The notes beneath the pieces were generated by a model that had not been told where the DNA came from, did no database searches, and was given only the letters and a program-made list of their open reading frames with translations. From the NCBI GenBank assembly GCA_003344405.1, contig NOWV01000001.1:1597067-1661066 (forward strand): a stretch of DNA of 64,000 nucleotides, written 5' to 3'. This document shows positions 26,601-39,539 of the stretch, one piece after another. The translations under genes and the position numbers were made by a program. The DNA comes from Trichoplax sp. H2. Taxonomy: Eukaryota; Placozoa; Uniplacotomia; Trichoplacea. Positions within the stretch are counted from its first letter, which is position 1. Each line of letters opens with the position of its first letter.

Positions 26601-29437
26601 CATATCATGAATGAGATGTCTCAATTGACTTTAGCAGTATGAAAATCTAACATAGGGAGTATGTTGGTTGTAGTACTTTGGGTAGCGTAGCATTCAATAG
26701 ATATTGGAGATATGAAGAATTGGTTATTCTCCTTTATTCACCATGTTTTCACACTATTACGTTCATAACACGCGATGCGGTAAAGCATAAAGTCTCGTAG
26801 CTTAGTCTATAGTGTCGATAATTAATTAATATCATCGTATTTTGCATAGATAAGTAATGATATTTTATAGCGTAAACGGACTAGTATTGTATGATAACAA
26901 AATACTACAGTACATTAGCAGTATGTGTAATAATAAAAATATAAAATAAATGGCTACCGTGACATGTAGCTATAGCATAAATGATTCGCTTTAAAAGGGG
27001 TTTCCTTATAGAAAATAATTCATAATATCATAAAGTTATAAAGTAATAAGTGTCTTATTCTGATTACGTATTTCTGCACATAATACTCATTCAAATTAAT
27101 TAACACTCTATATTCCCTCATATCATAATCTAACATTTCGAATTTAAAAGTATTAAATATCGTAATAAAAAAAATCTATCTTTTGGTCATCCATTATAAA
27201 ATATGGACAATTTCCTCTGATAAAAATATGCTTTCCCTTACTCCGATTCAATCAATGTAGAATTTTTTTCTCTTCCGTCGATGGCTTATTCTAACCAGAA
27301 TAAATTGATAGGAATAAGTAAATGGACTACGATGATTAGCTAGCATGATCGTTGAAAAATCAAACGTCAGCGGCCACTACTCATTTAAAATTTAGCCTGG
27401 ACATATAGACAGCGACAGAGACATTCAATGATTTTGTTTAATTAGTACTATTGAAATTAATATCGACAGCTGTTAATGGATACTGTATATCCTTTTAATA
27501 CAGTATCGATGTTATCAAACAATAGCCGCTACAAATTTCTTTTAAAAATAGTACTATTCTAATCCTCTGGCTTGTTGAATGAATAATTTATCAATATAAT
27601 TTGCAACGCCAAGTTGATGAAGAAAGCTAAACTAGCTATCGGTTTTAATCCATTAATAATAGATTAAGTATAATTGACACTAGTTATCAAAATATTATGA
27701 CTAGACAATTAAAGTACCACCAGACTCTTTCTTTATTACCAGGTATGATTGACTTTGACATCGATAATTGAACCGCGGTAAAAAGACTTATTCATCCAAT
27801 TATGATAATAGTTGTTACAAGAGAAATGCGTTCTATCGCATTAAATTGATAAACTGATGATGCAGGCATTAGAGTTTTAAGTATAGATTTTTTAGCACCT
27901 AGAATGGGATAAATTTTGTTCAATTTTATGCTTGGCCTAAATTTCAATCATTGACTTTAAATTTGGCTGCCTGCCATGAGCAAGTTGTATCTAGTAATGG
28001 CATAGTATGTCATTCTTGGATTTTTATCAACCGTTTATGGTATATTTCCGCTTAGCAATTTGAATATCTGTTCTTTAAAGGGAAATAAGGATAATTTTCA
28101 GTTGCTAATCTTGCATTATTTTAATATGACGATATTATCCATTAGAATAAAACGTCTATTCAATAGTTACTGTATGCCTATATTATCCATTTGAAGATAA
28201 TAGACGTGACGTGTAAAAGTTTGGAGTATTTACCAGAAATGAAGACTAAACGTTGCTATTTATATTCTACTAGCTAATGGACTTTTGAATGCTATCATTG
28301 AGTTATTATTTGAACAGTTGTAGAATAAGCATACTTGCAATCGATCGAAATTTATCGACATAAAGAACGACAAATTTTGACATACGGATTGAAAGGGCTT
28401 TTTAATGGATAACAATAAGGCTATATTTGATCAGTTGCTGAGGAATTCAAATTGATTTATTATGATACATCAAAAGTAGTGTAGCAAAATAGGATACTTG
28501 AGTGGTTATTTACAAAGTTTCTTCTTCCTGTTGACAAGATAAAATGTAATAGCTAATCGACGTATGTCTTGCCATTACAATGATATATTACAGTTATTAC
28601 TTTAGTGCAGTTAGATTGTTCAATTCCTCTAAGGCTTACTCATGGTATAAGGTTATCGCTGCTTGATTGTTGATGATCGATATTTAACGGGTAGATTTAC
28701 TACTGATTGTAGAAATACACTTGCAAATATATCTTGTAGATCATAGCTCGCTGCATTGCCTTCCATTTGCTTCCATATTATCAATAACATTAATTGATTC
28801 CACTACCTTAGCTGAGAGTTAAAACAACAGTCGGATTGACTAATGATGGCCGAGGTAAAAATAGAAAAGAACCTTCAAGTGATTAGTTATTGCTTAATTC
28901 AACAAATTAAGGGAAAATTTACTTTGCAGAATTTCCATAACAATCGATCAAGTTAACTAGCGTGGTCAATCAACAATAGATTATGTTGACATCTTGCATA
29001 ATTTTGATATCTATGTCGCCATATTACTGGCTTAGATGTCGTCATTTGCTAGCTGATTTGATCAGGGCTATAATAAGAATGAACTAACAACAGTGGTTTT
29101 ATTCGTATTAAAAAAGGAATCATTATACAATCATTTAATTATCTGTAAGTAGTAGAGTTAGTGAATTGATTAAAATATTGAGTTGTTGATTGGAAAAAGA
29201 AGACGAAAAACCACAGTTTGGGCAGTTGACCTAAATGTATGCAGAGTGATGAGCCGATAGAGAGAAAACGTGCTGAGATTATTTCGATGACCAAGGAAGC
29301 TTTTTTACATCATTTTAAAGGATAGACGGCAAAAATATAGTAATATCATTTTTTTTTGTCATTGGTGTTAGCAATTTTACCCTTTTCAAGACGTAAAAGC
29401 TTGCTATCACTCTAAAGTGCCGTTGGCAGGGAATGCC
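23676..29437. other. Long intergenic region between genes 4 and 5
   Basis: This is AT-rich DNA with no frame or splice-site pairing that I can assign to a gene. The open frame at 25882-26064 has no flanking exon signals or recognisable content. The proximal part contains the AATAAA for gene 4; the distal part should hold the gene 5 promoter. Confidence 0.55.
23825..23830 (+). promoter_or_regulatory. Candidate polyadenylation signal of gene 4
   Basis: The hexamer AATAAA lies about 150 bases after the gene 4 stop codon on the coding strand, a normal 3' UTR distance. Confidence 0.45.
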
Positions 29438-32400
29438 ATGGAACTCCATGCTAAGCGAAGACTTGATCGTAATTTAGGCCAACTTATCCGTTATTCCATC
29501 ATTCAACTTATATGTGGCATTGCTTGCCTTAGTTGTGCTATCGTTAACTTTGTATTAAATCCACAGAGTGCACCAAGTTATCAATTGATTTTGCAATGTG
29601 TCTCGGCCGGAGTGGTAAGTATTCTTGTAATGTACAGTATAGCCAATTCTTCGTAACTAGCTGGTATACTATGCATCAACGTATGAAAAACGATAATGAC
29701 GATAAAAGCCTTATTTTTGCCCGTAATAGAAAAAAAGTTCAATTATTTTCAATCTCAGACATCATTTTTGTTAATGATGCCATTGTAAGGGGAAAAAAGT
29801 AACAATTTTTCTTATGGATCAATCTTTGAAGCTGCCAATAGCTATTTTATTATTACTTTACATATCTTTTACTTGATACCTTTTCTTCTCACTAGTGAAT
29901 TTTATTGTTATTGGCGACAATGTCCTTCGATAAGTATCTACGGCTATAACGTAAGCGGGTTCAGCATTGAGGATTAGATATTAATCCCATTGTAATTTAG
30001 GTCAATTCTTTTTTTTCCATTCTCATTTTATTTCACTGTACTATCGAGGAATGGCTCTTCCTTTACTATTTTTCTATTTCTATGATTAGTAAGACAGGAC
30101 TAAGTGTTAACGGTCATGATGCCGCCATATCGCCTGTTAAATAGCGTATCGTAGTCTGCCTGGTTGTTCTGTAAATTCGAGCGCCTGGGGGTTTATTTCA
30201 TTGTTAAATGCTACAATTTTTGAAATTTCCTTCCCAACTTTGATGCCTTTTTATTCTAAAAAATTCTTTATTACGATAATAGCCTGCAGTGTATCCTATT
30301 TTACGTTAGTTTAATCTAGTGAAATGACTAAAAGAACCAAATAATCAATCACCAAAATAATGCCGTTATACTTTGAGAAAATATCCTTCTTTTCAATCAT
30401 GGGTATGAGTACTCGCCGACGAAATCTAGAAGGGTTAACGTAGAAAGTATTCCTATTGTAAATTAAATCGATATAACCACTCTAGATTTAGGCAGGAATA
30501 ACATTCTTTCCTATATTTTATGCTGTTAGAGTGATTGACGTTCGAGATTTTGCTGGGATTGTGATATCAAAGCAAGTATTTATATTCCTTTCGCACTATC
30601 ATCGACCGTAAGCAGATTATTCTTTCTTTTTCGTGATCAAGTGGTCGAGGATTGATGTTAACAACAACAATAACCGATTCAGCAACTACGATATCGAATA
30701 GAAAATATATCTCGTTGTAGCGAGGGAAATTTTCTGTTTTACAGCGCTAGCCAATTTGTCTACCTTTGATTAAGCAAGGGAAACGCAAATAGGATAATAC
30801 TATAAAAATCAATAGTAGATTTACAGTCAAAACAAGTCGGTTCATTTTACTTTTATACGACAATCAATTGACAATGCATGTGTGTCCTCGATATTAATTA
30901 CATTAATCTTGTTAGTGATGTTTTTATTCAGATAAATTTACTTCTGGGTTGAAAGTTGTTTAAAAATTCCAGCCCTTCGTTCTTATTTTTCTATAGGCAT
31001 TGATTTGCATGTCTATTTACAATAACTAACATCGATCACCGTCGCTTACCATTTTCAACAAGGAAGTTAATTAGGACTCATTCTTTGTTTGCTATTTTTC
31101 AATCTGTGTATAATCTAATTAAATCGTACATCGTTGATGAAACACTCTTGCATATGCTTCTGACGTGTGTATCCTTACCCCCCTACCAGTAATTTGTTGA
31201 AGCAAGTTACAGCCATCTCTTGAGAAGCATCATATAAATATATGTTGAATTTTTAGTTGGATTATCGCTAGATTTAAGTACTTTAGCAACGTATAAAAAA
31301 ATAATTTATCTGGTTTGACTTGAATTCAATAATATGAAAAATTTCGTTTTCATAACGATTAATAGTTAAGCGTTTCTGCTGCCATGATATTTGGAGGCTT
31401 GTATAAGAGAAGATTTATTCCGTGGATTGCGTATAGGGTAAGAATGTAGATTATGTAGAGAGAAATCAAGTTACACAATTGATTTCAGTCAAAGACTAGC
31501 TTTTAAATTTATTGTCGCCTAGTCTAGAGTAGAACTCCTGTAAAGGAGCTTGCTGCAATAAATTCAGAATAAAGTAATAGATTTAATAAAATGATAGAAT
31601 TGGAAGCATCGATAAGGAGCAACTGGTACAGAATCATTAACAGACTGTTAAAATACGACTTAGCCATAACTTGGTTTTACCTCTATGGTTGATGGAAAGA
31701 CGAAGTTACTCTACTCTAACTACAGTGTAAACGTTTGTGTGAAAAGTAAAAGGATGGATATGATATGAAATGGCTTTACCGCTACAATTTTGATCAGTTC
31801 TTATGTAGCTATTACTGAAATAGGCTATAATAGTATAAGAGACATAAAATATCTGATTAGTGTTACTAATTAGCTGCAGCATCCAATTTAATCCATCAGT
31901 TTTCAACATTGACCAAGTCTTGCTTGCATTGTAGCTGAAAATAAAGATTTCTTTCGTAATTTTTCCAAGAGATCATTTATGATCGCAAAGGCTAATTAGC
32001 TACTCTTGGTAATATTGTAAAATAAAATTAATGAATTGACGTATTCATTTGCATTAATTCCTTCCTTTAGCCGTTAACATTTCAAATTTTGAATACTGGA
32101 CTTAATATCCCACTGTGGATGACCGTAGTTATATCAGCATGGAATTATCCATACCTGTATAATCAATCGTCAAGATACGCTAATGGAGTATACTTGGGTA
32201 TCGCTTTCTGCAGTGTTGTTTTATATGGATTAATTACTGGTACACTTAGGCTGAACATGGACGCTTTGAAGGTAAGCTGGACTAGAACTAATTAGTGTGT
32301 AGCAGCGAATCTTGATAGACGAATATCATGGTTAAAACATCATGGAATCATAGTTAAATGATTATTTTTTCTTTTGGACAGTGTCTAGTGTACTACCTAT

Positions 32401-32582
32401 TATTTCTCTACGATACTAATACAAGTTAGCCTATACCTAGTGGATACTACATGAAAGTATTTATGACCTAATCACTTCTCTAAATATAAAACTAGGCAAG
32501 CATAGAAGAGTCGAAACCAGTAAACGAGAATGGAACGAAAGAAAGAAGTAGTAGAAGTTCTTATTACGATTCCAGTGTTTGA
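29438..32582 (+). CDS. MS4A/CD20-like four-pass membrane protein, gene 5 (four exons)
   Basis: Exons are 29438-29614, 31366-31437, 32071-32271 and 32496-32582, joined in phase 0, giving about 178 residues. Donors are gtaagt, gtaaga and gtaagc; acceptors read aatag, tttag and ctag. A basic N-terminus (HAKRRLDR) precedes TM1 (about 18-40). TM2 (about 49-68) spans the first junction. TM3 (about 87-108) and TM4 (about 121-142) are in exon 3, which starts with Pro as in genes 6, 7 and 9. The 28-residue tail is Ser-rich and ends in DSSV, which fits a class I PDZ-binding C-terminus (S-x-V); that role is inferred. TM1 shares the pattern IRYxI..L..GI.CL.CAI with gene 6, its tail-to-tail neighbour, so the two look like an inverted duplicate pair. 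Confidence 0.82.
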
Positions 32583-34100
32583 TTCAAGCTTTGTTAACGT
32601 GTGAATAATTTTTGATAGAGATTAGCTGGCTTCTACCGAAACTTCAATTTTAACTAGTATGAAAATTACAATTTGTTACCGCAATAATTACCAAAAAGTT
32701 TGGACTACCTTAATGTACAGCAACTGCAATGCTATATTAGACATTTCATTTGTACTTAGTATGTATCGAAATATTATCAAATTTACAGACTCTATACCTC
32801 CTAATAAGTAATCTGAGCCTAGATGATTCCGTTCAATTTTGTATTATACTATCAAGATACGAGAGCATGGAAATGCAATGTATGCAATTATATGCTTTAT
32901 TTTATTCCTTTCGACGTTCACGCTGAAATAAGTTTAGCTAATTGGAATTTTAATTTTTGATACCGATAAAAGTTGTGTAATCAAGGTATTTGTTACTATA
33001 AGTATTTCAAATGCAATTATACTTGCTTCAATGAAATATATCAAGTTGTAATCCAGATTTATAGTTAACCATATTGTCATTTTTTTTATCCTCCTAAGCT
33101 ACTGTATCTACAATTTCATTTTCGATGGTTCTGTAGTTGTATATTGGCATATATTTTTACGCCATGATGGATACAAGATATTATACTCTATGAAATCGCC
33201 CATGAACTATTCGCATTTGTCATCGTAGAATGATCACTTTGACCTTTGTGATAGGCCATCAAGGCTTTGGTTAATGAATTCATTCCAAGTGTTTTCAATT
33301 TTGCCGGTATTAAACTATTTGCGTTCAATAGCTATCCATTATGAAGAGAAAATAAAAGTATTATACATATGAAGCATATTGACCTTTAGGCAATCAAAAT
33401 GGTTACACTACTTGCACTATGCCTATTCATCATTCTTCATTTATTTCTTTCACATTGGATTTTAATATTTGAGTTTATACGTACTTACTGACGCAATATC
33501 CAATGTCTGCCTTGGTCTAAGCTAATCGTAGTGAGATATTAAAAGTCTGATAGTATAGGCAACAAATTAGTATCAATGACCACCTCCGGAGACTTACAGT
33601 GGAAAACATAATTTCATAATGCTCTTATTCCAACGGCTATATGTCTGATACATTGGGCTCGTTTTTTTCAGGTATTTACCTCCATGTATTACTGCAATTA
33701 TCAGTTTATACAGTCATATACAACATGGGATTGGAGACATTTGTATTTAAAATTTTATTTGCTTCAACACCATTTATAAATAGATTCAAATTCAGAGATT
33801 AGTAGAAACCAAGAACCAGTTAAGGATACATTTTTAGACGGAAACATTGTGATACAACACTGTCAGAAATTGAAGATATCAATAATTGGTTTAAATTATG
33901 TAGTATCATATAAATACTTACTTCCTTAGACTTGCTATGTCAGCAGTAAGAGTAGGACTATGTACAGTATTGTACTAATAAATTCATTTTAGAAGCATTA
34001 AGATATGCGGATGGAAGGTTCAATTTAGTCATACAAATACAAAATACCTTTAGTTTAGCCATTGCTAAAGCCCCTCCAAAACAAGTATAAAAGTAGGTAA
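32583..34100. other. 3' flank of gene 5
   Basis: AT-rich sequence between the stop of gene 5 and the tandem repeats before gene 6. No gene, no clear AATAAA close to the stop and no family exon was seen. The convergent genes 5 and 6 both end toward this area. Confidence 0.5.
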
Positions 34101-34800
34101 AACACAACAGTTACAGGACAAGGATTAGTAGCTGATTGAAGGCAGTCACCATCCTCAGACAAATTTCTTTTAGCGACATCTGAATGTCAGTATAAATATT
34201 ACACTGCATCAACGTTAGCAATAGCATGCACGATGTTTTTAATAGTTAGAGCATAAACACAACAGCTACAGGACAAGGATTACTAGTTAACTTGAGGCAG
34301 TACCATCCTCAGATAAATTTCTTGAACGAATCTGAATGTCAATATAAATATTACATTGCATCGACATTAGCTACAGCATGTACTCCTATGTTATAATAGT
34401 TAGAGCATAAGCACAAAAGTTACAGGACAAGGATTACTAGTTAACTTGAGGCAGTAACCATCCTCGGGCAAATTTCTTTTAAAGACATCTGGATGTCAAC
34501 ATGAATGTTGCATTGCATCCACGTTAGCTACAGCATGTACTCTTATGTTTTGATATTTAGAGCATAAACGAGTTAGAATGGAGCTTTATGGTCGAATCAA
34601 CGTAGGTAAAATACAACAGTTACAGGACAAGGATTACTAGTTGAATTGAGGCAGTAACCATCCTCAGACCCATTTTTTTTTAGCGACATGTGGTTGTCCA
34701 TATAAATGTGATACTGCACTGCATCCACGTTAGCTACAGCATGTACTCTCGTGTTACAATATTTAGAGCATAAACGAGTTAGAATGGAGCTTTATGGTCA
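34101..34800 (+). repeat. Four-copy tandem repeat at the 3' end of gene 6
   Basis: Four copies of a roughly 150-195 base unit start near 34101, 34257, 34409 and 34607. Each opens with caacagttacaggacaagg or a close variant and contains ggcagtaaccatcctc and ttagctacagcatgtac. The last two copies share an extra piece (cgagttagaatggagcttta). The array stops about eight bases from the gene 6 stop codon, so the gene 6 3' UTR must be made of repeat sequence. Confidence 0.85.
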
Positions 34801-34808
34801 AATGATTA

Positions 34809-37593
34809 TTATCTGACTAAGGCGATGCTAGTATAGTCTGGTGGGGCTGATGCGCGCTCACATTGGTGGCCATTGTTGACATCATGATATGAAGGTGGCG
34901 AAACCCTGCGAAATTGATGATTCCTTATTCTTGCATGCTCGAAACGAGTCGTTGGGGATACCGTTGTTGTGGCGGCTTGGGTAGATTGTTCAATCCTGCT
35001 CATTTGATATGACGTATTTGAAGTTGAATCCTAAACAGTGTTACAATATCTGATTCAATCCAGTTTTTGATCGAAATTATTTTATATAATTGAAGTAGGC
35101 TCCTTATTAGATATCTATTTCATTTAACAACGACATTTTTAAGTGATCCATATGTGAAACACATGGATCACTTTATTAATTAATTATTGAATTACCGGTG
35201 CACAGTGTAATGCTTTTTGCAGTATCACATTGCTGGCCCCAACGACGATAATAGCGGCAGTAGCACTCGTCAGAAACAATATATTAGCAATAAGAAGGCC
35301 AATGAAGGATCCAGGTATCGATCTAAAATTCCACGCGGTCAAAACAAGAGCCATAGCAGGCAAAGTAATTTGTGCAAGTAGTACTACTTGAAATCGTCTT
35401 GGCTGTAGGATATTTTAAGATAGCAAAAAAGTGAGTTTATGCAGTATACTTAATTGGTCTCTCCAAATTTCTAGTTATCACTACGTTGAGAATCATTAAT
35501 ATAACTAATGAATGAGCAGCAGAATTGCGTTAGCGCTGATCTATTAGATAACCTGGAAAATACTGCAGTTATTAACTCTACTAATAATATTATCTTCGCC
35601 GTAGCTGACGTACCTCGTTCAAGAAGAAGCGCAAACGATTTCTTCCAGCAAAAGTAATCAGCATTTGCGTACTGATGATTACAATCTGAGCAAATATAAA
35701 AACAACACCGAAAATGATTAATATAAGCGTGTGTATTTAATTAGAAGAACATCGACAAGTGCCTAGTGAAATTGCAATACGAATGATAAAATAGACCAAG
35801 GCCTCCTAGGAGGTATATTTTAATTTGACAAGACGATCTAATTTCAACAGAAATTGTTTTCTACAAGGCAAGGGTATACGGTACAACCTACTGTGTCTAA
35901 ACGCAATTGTGTACGTAAAAACAAGTAAACGGTGTCCAAAATGTGTCCGTTCAGTTGACTGTTGGTATGAATTGATGGCTTATCACATGTGGAAAATTGT
36001 TGGCCTAGTATTATTCATTGCTAACCCTTGGTGTATTTTATCCATTTAGAACGATTGCGTCCAAGGATGTTATGAAGGAGACTAGTTATCCTGCTTTTGC
36101 ATAGATGAATTTGATTGAGGTATTGATTCGAAAAGAATACTGTAACGTGAAGTCAAGTAATATATTGTAGATTGATTAATATAGCTACAATTGAAACTAT
36201 CTTCATTGTGATCGAGGAGTAAAGTAGGTTGGAGTTTTTACAACTACTTTATTCTGATCAAGTACTCTTAAGGCAATCAAACAGTGCTATTCAAGTAAAA
36301 TCTCGACTAATTGTAATGAATCATCACGAGTTGGGATGATAATACTATAATTAGTAGTAGTCTGTGGAAAACCAATACTAGTATACCATGATAACAGAGC
36401 AGAATATATCAACATGACACCCGAACAATAACAACAAGAGGCGCTTGATCGTCAAGGTAAACCGGCAGATGAAAGTGCTTGAGGATACGATCGATCCATG
36501 GTCAAAGTAGCAAGACTATGGTCATCCTTACGTCGACTAACACTATTTTAATAGGATTCTACCGTAGCGGTACTACAACAGGTTGATCGATCGAAGGAGA
36601 ACAGTCCGTGTTGGCAGTTTTCCACGTCGTCCATTCTCTTTCCAATACAATTTCCCTAGTCAATTTAACTACTTTATCCTGATCAAGCACTCGTACTTGT
36701 GATGAATAATCATCAATTGGGATGATAATACTATAATTTGTAGTAGTCTGTGGAAAACCAATACTAGTATACCATGATAACAGAGTAGAATATATCAATA
36801 TGACACCCAAATAACAACAACAAGAGGCGCTTGATCGTCAAGGTAAACCGACAGATGAAAGTGCTTGAGGATACGATCGATCGATGGTCATCACTATGTC
36901 GACTAGTACTATTTTAATAGGATTCTACCGTAGAGGTACTACAACAGGTTGATCGATCGAAGGAGAACAGTCCGTGTTGGCAGCTTTCTACGTCGTCCAT
37001 TCTATTTCTAATTCAATTTCACTCTTGAATTCAACTACTTTATCCTGATCAAGCAAGCACTAGTACTTGTAATAAATCATCATGAGTTGGGATGATAATA
37101 CTATACTAGCATACCATGATAACAGAGTAGAATATATCAATATGAAAACCGAACAACAACAACAAGAGGCGCTTGATCGTCAAGGTAAACCGACAGATGA
37201 AAGTGCTTGAGGATACGATCGATCGATGGTCATCACTATGTCGACTAGTACTATTTTAATAGGATTCTACCGTAGAGGTACTACAACAGGTTGATCGATC
37301 GAAGGAGAACAGTCCGTGTTGGCAGTTTTCCACGTCGTCCATTCTATTTCCAATTCAATTTCCCTCGTCAATTCAACACTACTTCTACAAGACTTGGACA
37401 ACTCGACAATATTGCTTACCGCGACAGCAGCGATGTACTGGAAAGCGATCGTGTAATCAAATGTATAGGACAGAAAATCGCACATAATCGCACATACTAA
37501 ACACGTTATTCCAAGGCTTAACATTGCGATACCATATCGAATCGATTGGCGGACGCAGTAATCAAATTGGAGAGCATTGCTACCCGAATTCAT
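34809..37593 (-). CDS. MS4A/CD20-like four-pass membrane protein with two PPxY motifs, gene 6 (four exons)
   Basis: On the minus strand the exons are 37593-37420, 35685-35614, 35402-35196 and 35030-34809, joined in phase 0, giving about 224 residues. Donors are gtaagc, gtacgt and gtaatt; acceptors read ctcag, ctacag and tttag. TM1 is about 17-40 and TM2 about 50-70, crossing the first junction. TM3 (86-105) and TM4 (113-136) are in exon 3. The 73-residue tail has two PPxY motifs, PPSY at 196-199 and PPDY at 214-217. In known proteins such motifs recruit WW-domain ubiquitin ligases of the Nedd4 type, so regulated trafficking or turnover is a reasonable inference. Intron 1 holds three copies of a tandem repeat; the exon 1 frame runs on into the nearest copy. 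Start: first ATG in exon 1. Confidence 0.82.
36232..37375 (-). repeat. Three-copy tandem repeat inside intron 1 of gene 6
   Basis: About three copies of a 340-430 base unit begin near 36232, 36665 and 37035. Each contains ttgatcgatcgaaggagaac, gaggcgcttgatcgtcaagg and tgggatgataatactata. Read on the minus strand, each unit carries a related frame with the segment ANTDCSPSIDQPVVVPL, and two of the three copies are open through it. The array ends about 45 bases from the exon 1 donor. Confidence 0.82.
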
Positions 37594-37967
37594 TGCAAAA
37601 TGGATGCGAAAAGTTTGCAATCTTTCCTAAATTGGAGTTAGAAGATGGCTCATGACTCAAGTCTGTGATTAGTATAGCAAGATGACGGACTGATATTGAC
37701 AGTGAATTGTATGGTCGCTCGCTGGTACTTGGGCAGTTGTTGTCATGTGGGGTTAGTCGATTATGGGCGGTGGTCGCGATGCTATAGTAAGTACAGGCTA
37801 CTGCTTGTGTCATGTCATCGTGATGAATCACTGACTGGTTATGTTGAAGAGCGTGTTGCGATACGAAATCGTTTGAGATACTTTTTATGCCGTATGTAGG
37901 CCGAATGTTGGTGTACGTATGCGTACATCAACAGTCAATCAAAATGAGTGAATGCTACATCATACTG

Positions 37968-39480
37968 TCTCCCCATAGTAATCCTTATAAATGGATTGCT
38001 TTAGTATTTTTCATTATTCACGCCATATTTCTAGAAGTATTGACTATTAAATACTAGATCAGTTTATATGAGATGTATTTCAAGTTGCTGGCTAAAATTA
38101 GTCGATGTTAAACGTTTTAATCGGAAAGATTAGAGTGCGTCAAGAGTTGTGCGATTTTCTCAGTATAGTGTAGCAAATGCTTCATATATGCTGATATTAA
38201 ACGTGTAGAATTGCAATACGAAAGTAAAGTGTATCATACTGTTAAGACACTATGTCGATGGAAAGTGTTCTTTACCAATAGTATCTCCCAATACTAATCC
38301 TTATAAATTAATTGCTTTAGTATTTTTCATTATTCACGCCATATTTCTAGAAGTATTGACTATTAAATACTAGATCAGTTTATATGAGATTTATTTCAAG
38401 TTGCTGGCTAAAATTAGTCGATGTTAAACGTTTTAATCGGAAAGATTAGAGTGCGTCAAGAGTTGTGCGATTTTCTTAGTATAGTGTAACAAGTGCTTAG
38501 TGCATGCTGATATTAAACGCCTAACATCGTAATACAATAAAAAAAGCGTATGATACTGTATAGGACACTATATGCTTGCAAAGTCTTCTCTACCAGTTCT
38601 ATCGCCCAATAGTAATCCTTATAAATTAATTGCTTTAGTATTTTTCATTACTCACGCCATATTTCTAGAAGTATTGACTATTAAGTACTAGATCAATTTG
38701 TATGAGATGTATTTCAAGTTTCTGGCTAAAATTAGACGATGTTAAACGTATTCATCGGAAAGATTAGAGTGCGTCAAGAGTTGTGCAATTTTCTTAGTAT
38801 AGTGTAGCAAATGCTTGATATATGCTGATATTAAACGTGTAGAATCGCAATACGAAAGTAAAGTGTATCATACTGTTAAGACACTATGTCGATGGAAAGT
38901 GATCTTTACTAATAGATTCTCCCAATACTAATCCTTATAAATTAATTGCTTTAGTATTTTACATTACTCACGCCATATTTCTAGAAGTATTGACTATTAA
39001 GTACTAGATCAATTTGTATGAGATTTATTTCAAGTTGCTGGCTAAAATTAGACGATGTTAAACGTATTCATTGGAAAGATTAGAGTGCGTCAAGAGTTGT
39101 GCAATTTTCTTAGTATCGTGTAGCAAATGCTTGATATATGCTGATATTAAACGTGTAGAATCGCAATACGAAAGTAAAGTGTATCATACTGAACAGGACA
39201 CTATATCCATTTAGCAGTTCTGTTTACCAATAGTCGTTGATTGCTTTGGTATTTTTTCATTCCTCACGCCATCTTTCTAGAAATATTGACTATCAAATAC
39301 TAGCACAGATTGTTATGAGATGTATTTCAAGTTTCTGGCTAAAATTAGACTTTATTAAACGTATGGATTGGAAAGATTGGAGTGCGTCAACAGTTATGCA
39401 ATTTTCTTAGTAGAGTGTTATGCATGCTGATATTAAAAGTGTAGCCTTCTATGCACGACAGTATGTCGAATTGTCGATGC
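37968..39480 (+). repeat. Five-copy tandem repeat of about 317 bases
   Basis: Copies begin near 37968, 38284, 38601, 38919 and 39228. All carry tttctagaagtattgacta (or a close variant), ggctaaaattag and agagtgcgtcaagagttgtg. Spacing is very regular (316-318) except for the last, shorter and more divergent copy. No frame is conserved across the copies, so this is a noncoding satellite-like array lying upstream of gene 6. Confidence 0.9.
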
Positions 39481-39539
39481 AAAGTGTTCTATGCCATCCG
39501 ACCAGTGCTGATGATTCGGATTGAGTAATTTTTGTTACG

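Noticed and set aside
35825-36049. 74-codon plus-strand frame inside intron 1 of gene 6
   Set aside because: It is antisense within the intron and has no ATG-context, splice or similarity evidence.
34101-39480. Tandem arrays as possible CRISPR
   Set aside because: Units are 150-400 bases with no short repeat/unique spacer pattern, and the genome is eukaryotic.
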